Notes: generated by a model from the sequence alone, not told the origin. A DNA stretch of 64,000 nucleotides from CAIWHR01 sp963788185 (GCA_963788185.1 CAWBGE010000008.1:56914-120913); one strand, 5' to 3'; shown: positions 15,966-25,228, counted from the first letter of the stretch. Numbers and translations: made by a program.

Positions 15966-16369
15966 GAGTTTTTCTCGACACGAATGTCTTGGTGAGCGCG
16001 TTCGCCGCGCGAGGATTATGCGCGGAGGTCCTGGAACTCGTGCTGCTGGACCACGACTTGGTCCTAGGGCGGAATGTGCTGCGCGAACTTGAGAGGGCGC
16101 TGCGCGACAAGGTCAAGCTTCCCGCTGTCCGTTCTTCCGAGATTATCGGTTACCTCGCGAGCGAGGCAGACCAAGTCGTCGACAAGGCGGAGCCCGCAAG
16201 CGTGAACGTCGACGCGGCCGATGCACTCGTGCTCGGTGAAGCGCTCGCCAGCCACGCTGATTTGTTCGTCACCGGCGACGCTGCGCTACTGCGCCTCGCG
16301 GCGGTCGGCGCGCTCGAGATCGTGTCGCCGCGCCGGTTCTGGGAGGTCCTTCGCGCTGGCAACGCATAG
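15962..16369 (+). CDS. PIN-domain toxin of a putative RHH-PIN module
   Basis: 135 residues from a GTG overlapping the antitoxin stop. Motifs: VRVFLDTNVLVSAFA (first Asp), an acidic ELERAL segment, NVDAADALVLGEAL (Asp) and ADLFVTGDAALL (Asp). These match the putative toxin-antitoxin system toxin component, PIN family. It should be an RNase inhibited by the gene product upstream. It is not closely similar to the PIN toxin at 14993-15412, so the two modules are separate acquisitions. Confidence 0.82.
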   Translation: MRVFLDTNVLVSAFAARGLCAEVLELVLLDHDLVLGRNVLRELERALRDKVKLPAVRSSEIIGYLASEADQVVDKAEPASVNVDAADALVLGEALASHADLFVTGDAALLRLAAVGALEIVSPRRFWEVLRAGNA

Positions 16370-16414
16370 CTCCCTGCTGTCGACTGAAAGTGTACTGCGG
16401 AGGTCCGGTTCAGA

Positions 16415-16690
16415 ATGCCTCGCCATTCCACACCTCCTGACTCCCTATTCACCGACCTTGCAAACGCCGAGTCGGACCTCGAGCGAATCGAATCGCAGCG
16501 GAGCGCGGCGAAAGCCCGAATCGCTGCGCTTCGAAGCAAACTCGCGGCGCGCGAGCCGACGCCTCGGGTGCTGTCGCCCTCGCCGCTGTCGGGGCTCACC
16601 CCCCGCACTCCACTTCAAAGGATCTGTGGCCGCTCGATGGGCGTCCGCCCGCTGCCCGGCGCTGATGCAGCGCAAGCGGTATCGGCAGTG
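16415..16690 (+). pseudogene. N-terminal remnant of a TOTE-type / DEAD-box helicase gene
   Basis: Begins MPRHSTPPDSLFTDLANAES with an Ala/Arg-rich coiled coil of the kind that opens TOTE conflict-system and restriction-type helicases. After a Pro/Ser linker the family motif resembling LFRGR-D-V-ARRW is recognisable only in another frame (LHFKGSVAARWASAR). No helicase motifs follow. It is a broken 5' fragment; identification rests on remembered family pattern. Confidence 0.4.
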
Positions 16691-16764
16691 GGACGGTACC
16701 CAATCGGCATCGCACACGACACCTCGGCTTGCCGCCGGCGCCGGAGCGGACATTTCCCGCGGCG

Positions 16765-17544
16765 TCAGGGCTTCTCCGCCACCACCGGGTTGCGCAGGAT
16801 GCCGATGCCCTCGATCTCGATCTCCATCACGTCGCCCGGCACAACCGGGCCGACACCGGCCGGCGTCCCGGTGATGATCACATCCCCGGGCTCCAGCGTG
16901 ACCGCTTGGCTGAGATAGGAAACCAGCGTCGGCACGTCGAACAGCAGATCGGAGGTGTTCGAGTCCTGCCGTGTCTGGCCGTTGACCCGAGCCATGATCC
17001 GCAGGTGGGACGGATCGAGATCGGTAACGATGACTGGTCCCAGCGGACAGAACGTGTCGAATCCCTTGCTGACCACCAGGCACCCCATGCTCATCTCCTC
17101 GCGTTGAATGACGCGCTCCGAGATGTCGTTGGCACAGGTGTAACCGAGGATGACGCTTGCCGCATCCGCGGCAGCGACTCGGCGCGCGCGCCGGCCGATG
17201 ACGACCGCGAGTTCGGCTTCGTAATGGACTTCCCGGCCTTCGAGCGGGTAGATGACCGGGGCATGGGGCCCGACGACGGTGCCTTCGGGCTTCATGAACA
17301 GCAGCGGAATCCGGGGCGTCCTCGAGTTCGTCTCGCGGATATGGTTAACGTAGTTGAGCCCGACGCCGAACACTCGCCGGACGGCGATCGGTGCGAGCAG
17401 GCGAACCGTGCCCAGCAGAATCCGCCTGCCCGACGCGGTCGCGCGGCCGAAAGGCGTACCGCGGACCGGTTCGATTTCATCGTCACCCACCAGTCGCCCG
17501 TACTGCGGACCGGCATCACTCTCGAAACGTATCCACTTCACCAC
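16765..17544 (-). CDS. Fumarylacetoacetate hydrolase (FAH) family protein
   Basis: 259 residues. The FAH core is plain: FGVGLNYVNHIRE, FMKPEGTVVGP, HYEAELAVVIG with the two metal-binding Glu, GYTCANDISER and ITGTPAGVG. Family members hydrolyse C-C bonds of acylpyruvates or open sugar-acid intermediates such as 2,4-diketo-3-deoxy-rhamnonate, using Mg2+. It is the last gene of the TRAP/DUF6807 operon, 99 bp after DUF6807. With a LacI regulator and a Gfo/Idh dehydrogenase nearby, a sugar-acid pathway is more likely than tyrosine degradation. Confidence 0.85.
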   Translation of the reverse strand: MVKWIRFESDAGPQYGRLVGDDEIEPVRGTPFGRATASGRRILLGTVRLLAPIAVRRVFGVGLNYVNHIRETNSRTPRIPLLFMKPEGTVVGPHAPVIYPLEGREVHYEAELAVVIGRRARRVAAADAASVILGYTCANDISERVIQREEMSMGCLVVSKGFDTFCPLGPVIVTDLDPSHLRIMARVNGQTRQDSNTSDLLFDVPTLVSYLSQAVTLEPGDVIITGTPAGVGPVVPGDVMEIEIEGIGILRNPVVAEKP

Positions 17545-17643
17545 TCACCTCCGCAGGTGAACGAGTCCGGACCGGAGCGTTCGCATTGCACGCCGTGCCG
17601 GGCGGTAGCCATCGGGTTGCTCACAAGGGCGTTCCGGTTGCCG

Positions 17644-18561
17644 TCAGCACAGCGTCTGTCGTGCGAGCCGGTCGCGCAGTTCGCCCAGACGCACCGGTCC
17701 GACATCGCCATCGTGCGCGATGACGCAGCACTCCAGCGTCAGGGCAGCGCCCGCGTCGAGCGCGCGCAGGCGGCGCCGAAAGGGGCCCCAGGTCATCACG
17801 CCCCAGTCGGCGACGAACCACGAACCTTCGTCCTGATCGGTCAGCGGCATCAGCGCAATCCCGGCCTCCTGGCCGCCTCCCACCGGGCCTACGCAGTCGA
17901 TCCAGGCCGCACTCGGCGTCTGCGTGTCGGCGATGGGTACACCGCGCTCATCCAGCATCCGCCCGCCGGCCTGCACCTGCATCGACTCCGCAACGCGGGC
18001 GTTGAAATAGGCGTGGCGCGTGGGCCCCAGCTGCACCGGCCAGCGCCCGGGGCGCAACGTCGAGCGCAGGCACATCGTCGTCATATCGTCGGTCTGCTCG
18101 ACCAGCAGGACACGTTCTTCGCGCAGGATCTGTCGCCCACCGGGCGCGGCCCATTCGGCTGGCCCCTGCCAGTCGAGCTGCTGACGGATGAGCGCCGCCC
18201 CGCTGGCGGTGATCTCGAACGAGCACGCTCGCTCGGCGATGCTGCCCGGCGCGCGACCCTGGAACACCTCGTTGACGTAGAAGTTGTACGTGTACTCCTC
18301 GGTCTGTCCCTCGCTGGCCGGCACCCGCGCGTGCACGTGGTCGGCACCGATCCAGACCGACTGATGGTGCGGATGGTCGGCCGGCGCCTCGGAGGTCACC
18401 AGCTGCCCGGCCGGCGTGAACAGCGGAAACACGTAGCTGCGAAAATCACCCTGCGAGACGCCCAGCACCAGGCGCCCATCGTGGTACAGGTACCGGCGCT
18501 GGGTGCGCGCCCAAGCCCCTTGCGGCAGCGCAATCGCACCGGCGTCGAAGGTGTAGGTCAT
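17644..18561 (-). CDS. DUF6807 (PmoA-like) family protein
   Basis: 305 residues. The conserved stretch PADHPHHQSVWIG (about 69-81) with its His cluster, YVFPLFTPAG and the later DWGVMTWGPFR identify the DUF6807 family, found in carbohydrate-utilisation loci near Gfo/Idh/MocA dehydrogenases. The fold is galactose-mutarotase-like by my recollection, and the biochemical role is not established. It starts 6 bp after the TRAP permease and is clearly co-transcribed. Confidence 0.75.
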   Translation of the reverse strand: MTYTFDAGAIALPQGAWARTQRRYLYHDGRLVLGVSQGDFRSYVFPLFTPAGQLVTSEAPADHPHHQSVWIGADHVHARVPASEGQTEEYTYNFYVNEVFQGRAPGSIAERACSFEITASGAALIRQQLDWQGPAEWAAPGGRQILREERVLLVEQTDDMTTMCLRSTLRPGRWPVQLGPTRHAYFNARVAESMQVQAGGRMLDERGVPIADTQTPSAAWIDCVGPVGGGQEAGIALMPLTDQDEGSWFVADWGVMTWGPFRRRLRALDAGAALTLECCVIAHDGDVGPVRLGELRDRLARQTLC

Positions 18562-18567
18562 CGCCCG

Positions 18568-20439
18568 TCAGGGGCCGAAGTGCCGGGCGACGCCGACGGA
18601 GATTTCCGGCACGTAGGTGACCATCATCAGCACCAGCAGCAGCGCGCCGAGAAAGGGCAGGATCGCGCGGAACACATCGGTCACCAGCACGCCTCCCACG
18701 CGCGCCGTCGTGAACACCAGCATGCCCAGCGGCGGCGTGAGCGCGCCGATGACCAGGTTCAACACCAGCACGATGCCGAAGTGCACGGTGTCGATGCCCG
18801 CGGCCTTGATCATCGGGACCAGGATCGGCACCAGGATCACCATCGCGGCGATCATCTCCATGAACAACCCGACGACGAGCAGGAATCCGTTGAGCAATGC
18901 GAGCAGCAGGATCGGATTCGACGCGAGCCCCCCCAGCGCAGCAGCCACTTTCTGTGGCACCTGTTCCACCGTCAGCGTCCAGCTGAACGGCGCGGCCGCG
19001 GCGATGATGATGGCGACGGCGACGGTGTCGCGCAACGAATCGCGCAGCGCCGAAAGCGTCGCGCGACCGGTCAATGCGCGGTAGAGAAAGAGGCCGCAGA
19101 AGACCGCGTATCCCGCGGCGATTGCCCCCGACTCGGTGGCGGTGAACACCCCCAGCCGCACGCCGCCCACAATGACGACTGGCAGCAGCAGCGCCGGAAC
19201 CGCCTGCAGAAAGGCGCGCCGGCGCGCCGCGGCGCCGGCGGGCGGGATCTTGCCGCGCTCGCCCGACATCGCGTACACCACCACCGCCAACGCACAGGCG
19301 GTCAGCAGGCCGGGGACGATGGTGGCGATGAACAGCGCGCCCACCGACGCAGAGGCGAGCGCGCCGTAGATGATGAGTCCGAGGCTCGGCGGAATCAGGT
19401 TGGCAAGCGTGGCGGATGCGCTCGTCAGCGCGCAGCTGAACGCCGGGCTGTACCCGCGACGCGACATCTCCGGCACCATGATCTTGGCGATCGCGGCGGC
19501 GTCGGCCATCGACGACCCCGACACGCCCGCCATCATGGTGTTGGTGGCGACGTTCACCTGCCCGAGACCTCCCCGCAGATGGCCGAACAACGAGCTGGCA
19601 AAATCGATGAGGCGGGTCGTGATGCCCGCCGAATTCATGATCGCGGCCGCCAGGATGAAGAACGGTATCGCCAGCAGCGTGAACGAATTGAGGGCGGAAC
19701 CCATGTTCTGCGGGATGGTGATCAGCATCAGATCGCCCTGCGCCGAGAATGCGGCGAAGGTACCGAGGACGAACGCGTAGGCGATGGGCACTTCGAGCGC
19801 GACCATCACCAACGCCACCGCCATCAACGTCCAGGCAGTATTGCCCAGCGGCAGGTAGGGCGCGCCGTAGAGCCAGCCCAGATAGAATCCCGCGCCGGCG
19901 AGCAGCGGCAACCAATTGCGCCACGACCAACCCCAGTCGCGGCGGCGCAACTGCAGCAGGAACAGCAGAGTGAGCGCGCCGCCCACCGGCACCGCCGCAT
20001 AAAGGAACTTGAACGACCACTGCAGCCCCGGCGACACGTAGGTCGTCTTGGCGACGAACGAGATCCCTTCGCACAGCATGACCATCGCCGCCGCTGCGGC
20101 ACAGCCGTCGACGAACGCCCGGTGCCGATGGTGATTCCTCGGCGTCAGCTTCGACGAGAAGGTCTCGATCGCGATGTGCCCCTTGCCGCCCACGAGCGCC
20201 GCCGCGCCCAGGAAGACGGCCCAGATAAACATCCACTGGGCGAGTTCCTCCGGCCACGACAGCGAGTTGTCGAGTGCGTAGCGATAGAAGACCTGCAGCA
20301 GTGCAACCAGCGCCGAAAACGCCACCAATCCGGCGGCGACGGTCTCGACGACCAACGCCGGCGCACTGGATCGCTCGCCGTTCGCGGGCACCGCCGGCAC
20401 CCCGCCGGACAGCGGACGGGGCAACGGTTCGGTGGCCAT
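18568..20439 (-). CDS. TRAP transporter fused small and large permease subunits (DctQM)
   Basis: 623 residues. Residues 1 to about 190 carry the four-helix DctQ-like part (FYRYALDNSLSWPEELAQW is the classic DctQ motif); the remainder is the 12-13-helix DctM subunit with SGSSMADAAAI, NLIPPSLGLIIYG and LTPPLGMLVF. TRAP systems import carboxylates or sugar acids with a sodium gradient and need the DctP protein encoded 6 bp upstream. The natural Q-M fusion resembles SiaQM. Confidence 0.9.
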   Translation of the reverse strand: MATEPLPRPLSGGVPAVPANGERSSAPALVVETVAAGLVAFSALVALLQVFYRYALDNSLSWPEELAQWMFIWAVFLGAAALVGGKGHIAIETFSSKLTPRNHHRHRAFVDGCAAAAAMVMLCEGISFVAKTTYVSPGLQWSFKFLYAAVPVGGALTLLFLLQLRRRDWGWSWRNWLPLLAGAGFYLGWLYGAPYLPLGNTAWTLMAVALVMVALEVPIAYAFVLGTFAAFSAQGDLMLITIPQNMGSALNSFTLLAIPFFILAAAIMNSAGITTRLIDFASSLFGHLRGGLGQVNVATNTMMAGVSGSSMADAAAIAKIMVPEMSRRGYSPAFSCALTSASATLANLIPPSLGLIIYGALASASVGALFIATIVPGLLTACALAVVVYAMSGERGKIPPAGAAARRRAFLQAVPALLLPVVIVGGVRLGVFTATESGAIAAGYAVFCGLFLYRALTGRATLSALRDSLRDTVAVAIIIAAAAPFSWTLTVEQVPQKVAAALGGLASNPILLLALLNGFLLVVGLFMEMIAAMVILVPILVPMIKAAGIDTVHFGIVLVLNLVIGALTPPLGMLVFTTARVGGVLVTDVFRAILPFLGALLLVLMMVTYVPEISVGVARHFGP

Positions 20440-20445
20440 GCGCGA

Positions 20446-21483
20446 TCAGCCGCGCAGTGCCGAGATCTTGGCGATCATCGCCTTGGTTTCGGGACTCTTG
20501 GCGCCGAACTCGTCGAACAATGATGCCGTCGCTGCCATCCAGCGCTGCTTCTCGGCGTCCGAGAGTCGATGGACGAGAGTGCCGGCCTTTTCCAGTTGGG
20601 CCAGGGCATCGTTGGCCTTGGCACGGTTGACGGCGCGCTGTTCGGCGAAGACTTCGATTGCCGTGTCGCGCACGACCTTCTGCAGATCCGGCGGCAGGCG
20701 ATCCAGCCAGGCGGCGTTGACCCGAATCGCCTTGGGCAGGAACCAGTGCCCGGTCAGCGTGAGGTTCTTCGCCTGCTCATACCACTTGAACCCGAGGATC
20801 GAGAAAAAGTCCGCTTCCAGCCCGTCGATGACACCTGTCGACAGCGCCGAATACTGCTCGGCGTAAGGCAGCGGCGTCGGATTGGCACCGAGCTTTTTCC
20901 AGAAATCCACCCACACACGGAGTTCGGGAGTGCGGATCTTGAGACCCTTCAAGTCTTCGAGCTTGACGACCGGACGTTTCGACAGCAGATGGCGAAAGCC
21001 GACCTCGGCGTAGGCGACGAACTCGACCCCTGTCTTCTTCCGCGCGATGGCGGAGATCTCCAGCCCGATCGGCCCCTGCAGGACGCGGTCGACGTGCGCC
21101 TCGTCCTTGAACATGAACCCGGGCGCACCCGCAGCCACCGCGATCTCGGGCGCGACCGCTTCCTCGGTATCCGGGCCCCCGGCGGTGATCTGGATGGTGC
21201 CGATCCGGCTTTGCTCGATCAATTGCGTGTAGTTGCCCAACTGTCCCGCCGGGAAGTGCTGGGCGTCGATCCGGCCACCGCTCTTGTCGCGCAGCGCGAC
21301 GGTAAACTTTTCGAAGGCCACGGTGATCGGCGATCCGATGGCTTCGGAATGCGCGATGCGGCAGGGAATCTTGGCCTGCGCCCACGCCCCGTGCGGCAGC
21401 GCGGCGCCGAGCGCACCTGCGCCGGCAGCCAGTACCAGGCGGCGGCGGCCCGTTCCGATCGCAGACAAGCGCGATGTGTTCAT
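20446..21483 (-). CDS. TRAP transporter substrate-binding protein DctP
   Basis: 345 residues with an export leader containing GRRRLVLAAGAGALGAALP (twin-arginine-like) cleaved near AWAQA. Typical DctP features are HFPAGQLGNYTQLIEQ, the conserved Arg in LKGLKIRTPE for the substrate carboxylate, and STGVIDGLEADFF. AGGAG six bases upstream fixes the ATG at 21483; further upstream Mets are not supported. It is the first gene of the operon, divergent from the LacI gene. The exact ligand is unknown but should bear a carboxylate. Confidence 0.9.
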   Translation of the reverse strand: MNTSRLSAIGTGRRRLVLAAGAGALGAALPHGAWAQAKIPCRIAHSEAIGSPITVAFEKFTVALRDKSGGRIDAQHFPAGQLGNYTQLIEQSRIGTIQITAGGPDTEEAVAPEIAVAAGAPGFMFKDEAHVDRVLQGPIGLEISAIARKKTGVEFVAYAEVGFRHLLSKRPVVKLEDLKGLKIRTPELRVWVDFWKKLGANPTPLPYAEQYSALSTGVIDGLEADFFSILGFKWYEQAKNLTLTGHWFLPKAIRVNAAWLDRLPPDLQKVVRDTAIEVFAEQRAVNRAKANDALAQLEKAGTLVHRLSDAEKQRWMAATASLFDEFGAKSPETKAMIAKISALRG

Positions 21484-21730
21484 GGCTTTCTCCTGATGAA
21501 AGTGCATGCGAAGGAAAATCGTGCAGACGTCGATAACCCGCAAACGTTAGCAGAGGGGTATCCGAGCGTCAACAATGCGGCTGCCCTGTGCTACTCCCGT
21601 TGTGCGCGCCTGCTGATCGATTTTGCGAGGATGCCCGCGGCATCGGCCAGTCCACGCCCGGCGTGGCGCTGGCTCGCCGTGTCTGCTGGCTTCTGCTATC
21701 GTTTGCAGTCGTCGCTTCCGGAACGCGCGC
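21484..21730. promoter_or_regulatory. Divergent control region between TRAP operon and LacI gene
   Basis: 247 bp. A palindrome GATGCC-CGC-GGCATC lies at 21630-21644 and is a candidate operator for the adjacent LacI-type regulator, placed to govern both directions. No clear sigma-70 boxes were picked out in the GC-rich sequence. Confidence 0.35.
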
Positions 21731-22774
21731 GTGATCACCATCAAGGACATTGCTCGCCTCGTCGGCGTGGCGCCTTCCACGGTGGGACGGGCGTTGTCGG
21801 ATCACCCGCACGTCCACGAAGACACCAAGGCCCGCGTGCGCGAAGCTGCGACGCAACTGGGGTACGTAGCCCATACGCCGGCGCGGATGATGCGTGGCGG
21901 CCACGGCACGTTGATCGGGTTGATGATTCCCGACATACGCAACGATTTCTACTCGACCGCCGCACAGGCCATCGCGGAGGCCTGCGCCAAGGCGGGGTTC
22001 CAGGTCGTGCTGAGCATCACCAGCGACGACCCGGTTCGCGAGTTCGAGCAGTTGTACGGATTGGCATCCGCACGCGCGGCAGGCGTGATCGTCGTCCCGA
22101 CGGCAATTCCCACCAAGGACACGCTGGTACTGCTCGCACGACTGCCGCACATTCAGTTGATCCGCCGCCATCGCTCGATCCGGGCACCCTGGTTCGGCAT
22201 CGACGACGCGGCGGCGACTCGATTGGCCACCGAGCATCTGCTTGCGCTCGGGCATCGCCGCATCGCCTACATCGGCGGCGAAATCGCGCTCAGTACCGGA
22301 AAGGAGCGTTTCCGCGGGTTCCAGCAGGCGCTCGCCGCGCGCGGACTGCAGTCCGATCCGAAGCACTGCGCCCACGGCCCCGGCGACGCGGCGTTCAGCG
22401 CGACGGCAACGCGAAGGATCCTCATGCTGGCGTCTCGTCCCACGGCGCTCGTGCTGGCCGGGTCGCGACTGACGGTCGGCGCACTCGAAGCGGTGCGCGC
22501 CATGAACATCGCCGTTCCCGACCACTTGTCGATCGTCGGTTTCAACGACTCGGCGGCACCGGGGTGGTGGGGCAACGGCGTCACCTCGATCGGGCTGCCC
22601 GTGTTCGACATTGCCGCGGCCTGTGCGTCAGGGCTGCTTGCCACACTGCGGCAGGATCCGCGCTCGACCGCCGACACTGCGCACCCGCCTAGCCAGGCGA
22701 TGTTCGAGCCGTTTCTGGTGGAACGCGGCAGCACGGCAAGGGCCACCGCGAAGACAAGGCGACGGCGCGCCTGA
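21731..22774 (+). CDS. LacI-family transcriptional regulator
   Basis: 347 residues from GTG. N-terminal helix-turn-helix TIKDIARLVGVAPSTVGRAL and hinge region, then a periplasmic-binding-protein-like effector domain (GLMIPDIRNDFYSTAAQAIA, FGIDDAAATRLATEHLL, GHRRIAYIGG, VGFNDS). It probably represses the divergent TRAP/DUF6807/FAH operon and responds to the imported compound or an intermediate. The C-terminal TARATAKTRRRRA is basic. Confidence 0.9.
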   Translation: MITIKDIARLVGVAPSTVGRALSDHPHVHEDTKARVREAATQLGYVAHTPARMMRGGHGTLIGLMIPDIRNDFYSTAAQAIAEACAKAGFQVVLSITSDDPVREFEQLYGLASARAAGVIVVPTAIPTKDTLVLLARLPHIQLIRRHRSIRAPWFGIDDAAATRLATEHLLALGHRRIAYIGGEIALSTGKERFRGFQQALAARGLQSDPKHCAHGPGDAAFSATATRRILMLASRPTALVLAGSRLTVGALEAVRAMNIAVPDHLSIVGFNDSAAPGWWGNGVTSIGLPVFDIAAACASGLLATLRQDPRSTADTAHPPSQAMFEPFLVERGSTARATAKTRRRRA

Positions 22775-22839
22775 GATCGGGCAGCGCGAAACACAGCGCG
22801 ACGGATTCGCCCGCCCGCACTCGCGCCCTGCCCTGCCGC

Positions 22840-23997
22840 TCACTTGCCGTAGTTGCGCCCGAACGTGATCTCGCTGTCGGCGAAATTCTCCACGCTGCGG
22901 GTCTTTTCGTGGAAACGGCGGGCGTGCTTCAGCACGCCTTCCCGGGTGTAGAAAGAATCGGCCGGCTGCAGCGGCAATCGGACCGCCCGCCCCAGGTGGC
23001 TGGACTGGTAGATGGCGGTGACCAGTTCGATGGTGCGGCGGCCCTGGGCGCCGTCGACCAGCAGCGCTTCGTGGCCGAGGATTGCCGCCAGGAAATTGGC
23101 GATCTGGCCATCGTGGCCCTCGGCCGCCACATCGGGCAGCCGCTCGTAGGTGCGCTGGATGTCCGCCATGACCGCATCGTCCGCATCGGGAAACCCGTTC
23201 TCGCGCTGCTTCATCGCCTTGACCTGCCACGGCACGCCGATCTTCGCCCGCTCGCCCTGGAAGACCAGTTGCTGCTCCTCGCCGTGATGCACCAGCGACG
23301 CGGTGAACTGGCCCACGCGGCCGTCGTCGTAGCGGAACACCGCCGACGAGAAGTCCTCCACCTCCGAGTTCGCGTGCGCGAGGTTGAGCGTCAACGCCTG
23401 GACCTCGGACGGCATGCCCATCATCCACTGGAACAGATCGAGGTGATGGACGGCGTGATTCATCGTGCAGCCGCCGCCTTCCTTGTCCCACGTCCCGCGC
23501 CACCACAGGTCGTAATAGTTGGAGCCGCGCCACCAGAAGGAGTCGACCTGGGCGTGAAGCACTTTGCCGACGACGCCGGAAGCGAGCAGGCTCTTGAGCT
23601 TCATCATCGGTGTCCTGAACCGGTTCTGCGCGACCACCGAGAGCAGACTGCCTCCGGCCTGCGCAGCCGCCAGCATGGAATCGCATTCGTCGAGGCTGGG
23701 CGCCATCGGCTTTTCCACCAGCACGTGCCGCCCCGCGCGCAGCAGCGCCACCGCCGCCTCGGCATGGGCAAAGGGCGGCAGGCAGATCGACACCGCGTCG
23801 AAGTCGATCTCCGCGAGCAACGCCTGGTAGGTCTTGACGACCGCTGCGTGAAGTCCGTACTTGGCCACCTTCTCCAGGGCCTTGTTGGGATAGAGATCGG
23901 CGAGCGCGACGACCACGCACTGGTCGCTGCACTTCTGGTAGGCCTGGAGGTGGCTGTCGGCAATGGCACCTGCGCCGAGGATGGCGATTTTGAGCAT
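22840..23997 (-). CDS. Gfo/Idh/MocA-family NAD(P)-dependent oxidoreductase
   Basis: 385 residues. Rossmann motif ILGAGAIADSHLQAY at the N-terminus, the invariant EKP in HVLVEKPMAPS, and GGGCTMNHAVHHLDLFQW containing the catalytic-region His. The family oxidises sugar hydroxyls or related polyols. It converges on the LacI gene with 65 bp between stops and is preceded by the tail of another gene (24058-24138), so it was probably the downstream part of a second operon that the transposon has cut. Confidence 0.88.
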   Translation of the reverse strand: MLKIAILGAGAIADSHLQAYQKCSDQCVVVALADLYPNKALEKVAKYGLHAAVVKTYQALLAEIDFDAVSICLPPFAHAEAAVALLRAGRHVLVEKPMAPSLDECDSMLAAAQAGGSLLSVVAQNRFRTPMMKLKSLLASGVVGKVLHAQVDSFWWRGSNYYDLWWRGTWDKEGGGCTMNHAVHHLDLFQWMMGMPSEVQALTLNLAHANSEVEDFSSAVFRYDDGRVGQFTASLVHHGEEQQLVFQGERAKIGVPWQVKAMKQRENGFPDADDAVMADIQRTYERLPDVAAEGHDGQIANFLAAILGHEALLVDGAQGRRTIELVTAIYQSSHLGRAVRLPLQPADSFYTREGVLKHARRFHEKTRSVENFADSEITFGRNYGK

Positions 23998-24057
23998 GAG
24001 TGTCGGTCGTGGTGAATGAGTGATCGCGGCGGTGGCAAAGGCGCGCGCCGTCGGAGT

Positions 24058-24138
24058 TCAGGAACTGGCCAGCGCCAGCGTGGTCGTGTAGTACTTGGCG
24101 AGCATGCCGAGAACCTCCCACTCCGGCAACTGTCCTCC
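24058..24138 (-). pseudogene. C-terminal remnant of a gene cut by the transposon
   Basis: The minus strand reads QLPEWEVLGMLAKYYTTTLAL and then a stop, immediately upstream of the Gfo/Idh/MocA gene. This looks like a genuine protein tail, and the sequence to the right becomes transposase. I cannot name the family from these residues. It indicates that the catabolic locus continued rightwards before the insertion. Confidence 0.5.
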
Positions 24139-24150
24139 GCAAATATTCGA

Positions 24151-25228
24151 TCAGTCTAATTCAGATGCACGCGAATACTCGCGATTTAGGCCGCCCAGCA
24201 CCGATTGGCCGTGCACGACGAGGTGCTCGCCGATCCGATGAGTCGCAAGCTGCGCGACCGTTGTTGGCGGGTCCGGTACACCCGGACCGAGCGCCATATG
24301 CGGGCGTCCGTGGTTGTAATGGCCTACCCACGACTTCAGGATCGATCGCAGGTGGGACTCCGATAATAGAATCAACCAATCTAAACACCCACGTCGAATC
24401 GTTCCGATCACTCGTTCGCAGATCGCATTGGCCTTCGGGCTGTGCGGCGGCGACATGAGCACCGTTAGCCCAAGGTTCGTGATCGATTCGTCCAAGCGCC
24501 TCGCGAAAATACTGTCGCGATCGCGGAGACGATATCGGTAAGCATCTCCGCGGCCGATCACCTCCCGCAGTTGTTGCAGCGTCCAGGCTACGGTCGGATG
24601 TTGGGTGACGTTGAAGTGCATTCGCCGATGCGAGCCGTGCTCGATCAGCACCAAGACGTAGAACAGTCGGAAGGTCGCCGTGACCGCCACGAAGAAGTCA
24701 CAGGCGACGATTGCGCGCGCGTGATTGCACAAGAAAGCCGACCAACGCTGATCACCGCGCGCGACCTGGCAGCCGCTTCGGTACGTATTTGCGCACGGTC
24801 CGCGGGGAGACCCGCAGCCCGAGCGTCAGGAGCAACTCATTGGCAAGCCGCTCCTCGCCCCACATTGGATTCTCGGTGGCCATGCGCCGCATGAGTTGTC
24901 GCAGTTCGAGCGGAATCGGTGGACGGCCCGGCCGGGACTTGTAACGCCAGAACAGTCGCCATCCGTCTCGCTGCCAGCGCAGCACGGCTTCCGGACGGAC
25001 GACGACCAGGCAAGAGCGCCAATCGCACCACCGCGACAGCCAGGCCAGGCTCGCACAGGTCGCGGCATCGATACGCCGCGGTTTCATGCCCCGTTCCTTG
25101 AAGAGCAAAAGCTGTCGATGCAGGGCCAAGTTCTCGGCTTCGATGGTTCACCGAGGTCGGACCGACAGCGCGAGCAACCCGGCCACGTCAGCTAGCAACC
25201 GAAGGACGATGCGAAGTAGAACTATCAC
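24151..25228 (-). mobile_element. Degenerate transposase with DDE integrase core (IS3/IS481-like)
   Basis: Conceptual protein from the GTG at 25228: VLRLLADVAGLLALSVRPR, then a TGA at 25148-25150 where Trp is expected, then ENLALHRQLLLF and GRPPIPLELRQLMRRMA (helix-turn-helix part). Near 24756-24763 a (CG)4 run lacks one dinucleotide and shifts the frame. Past it is the integrase core (ACDFFVAVTATFRLFYVLVL with the first Asp; AICERVIGTIRRGCLDW with the Glu). The element is therefore inactive unless read through. Terminal repeats were not identified, and the family is assigned only broadly. Confidence 0.75.

Noticed and set aside
16729..20523. A 1264-codon plus-strand open frame
   Set aside because: It is the antisense of the FAH, DUF6807 and TRAP genes; its composition (His/Arg/Gln-rich) is typical of a GC-rich shadow frame and it has no domains.
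20569..22692. A 707-codon plus-strand open frame
   Set aside because: Covers the reverse strand of dctP and a shifted frame of the LacI gene; no recognisable protein features.
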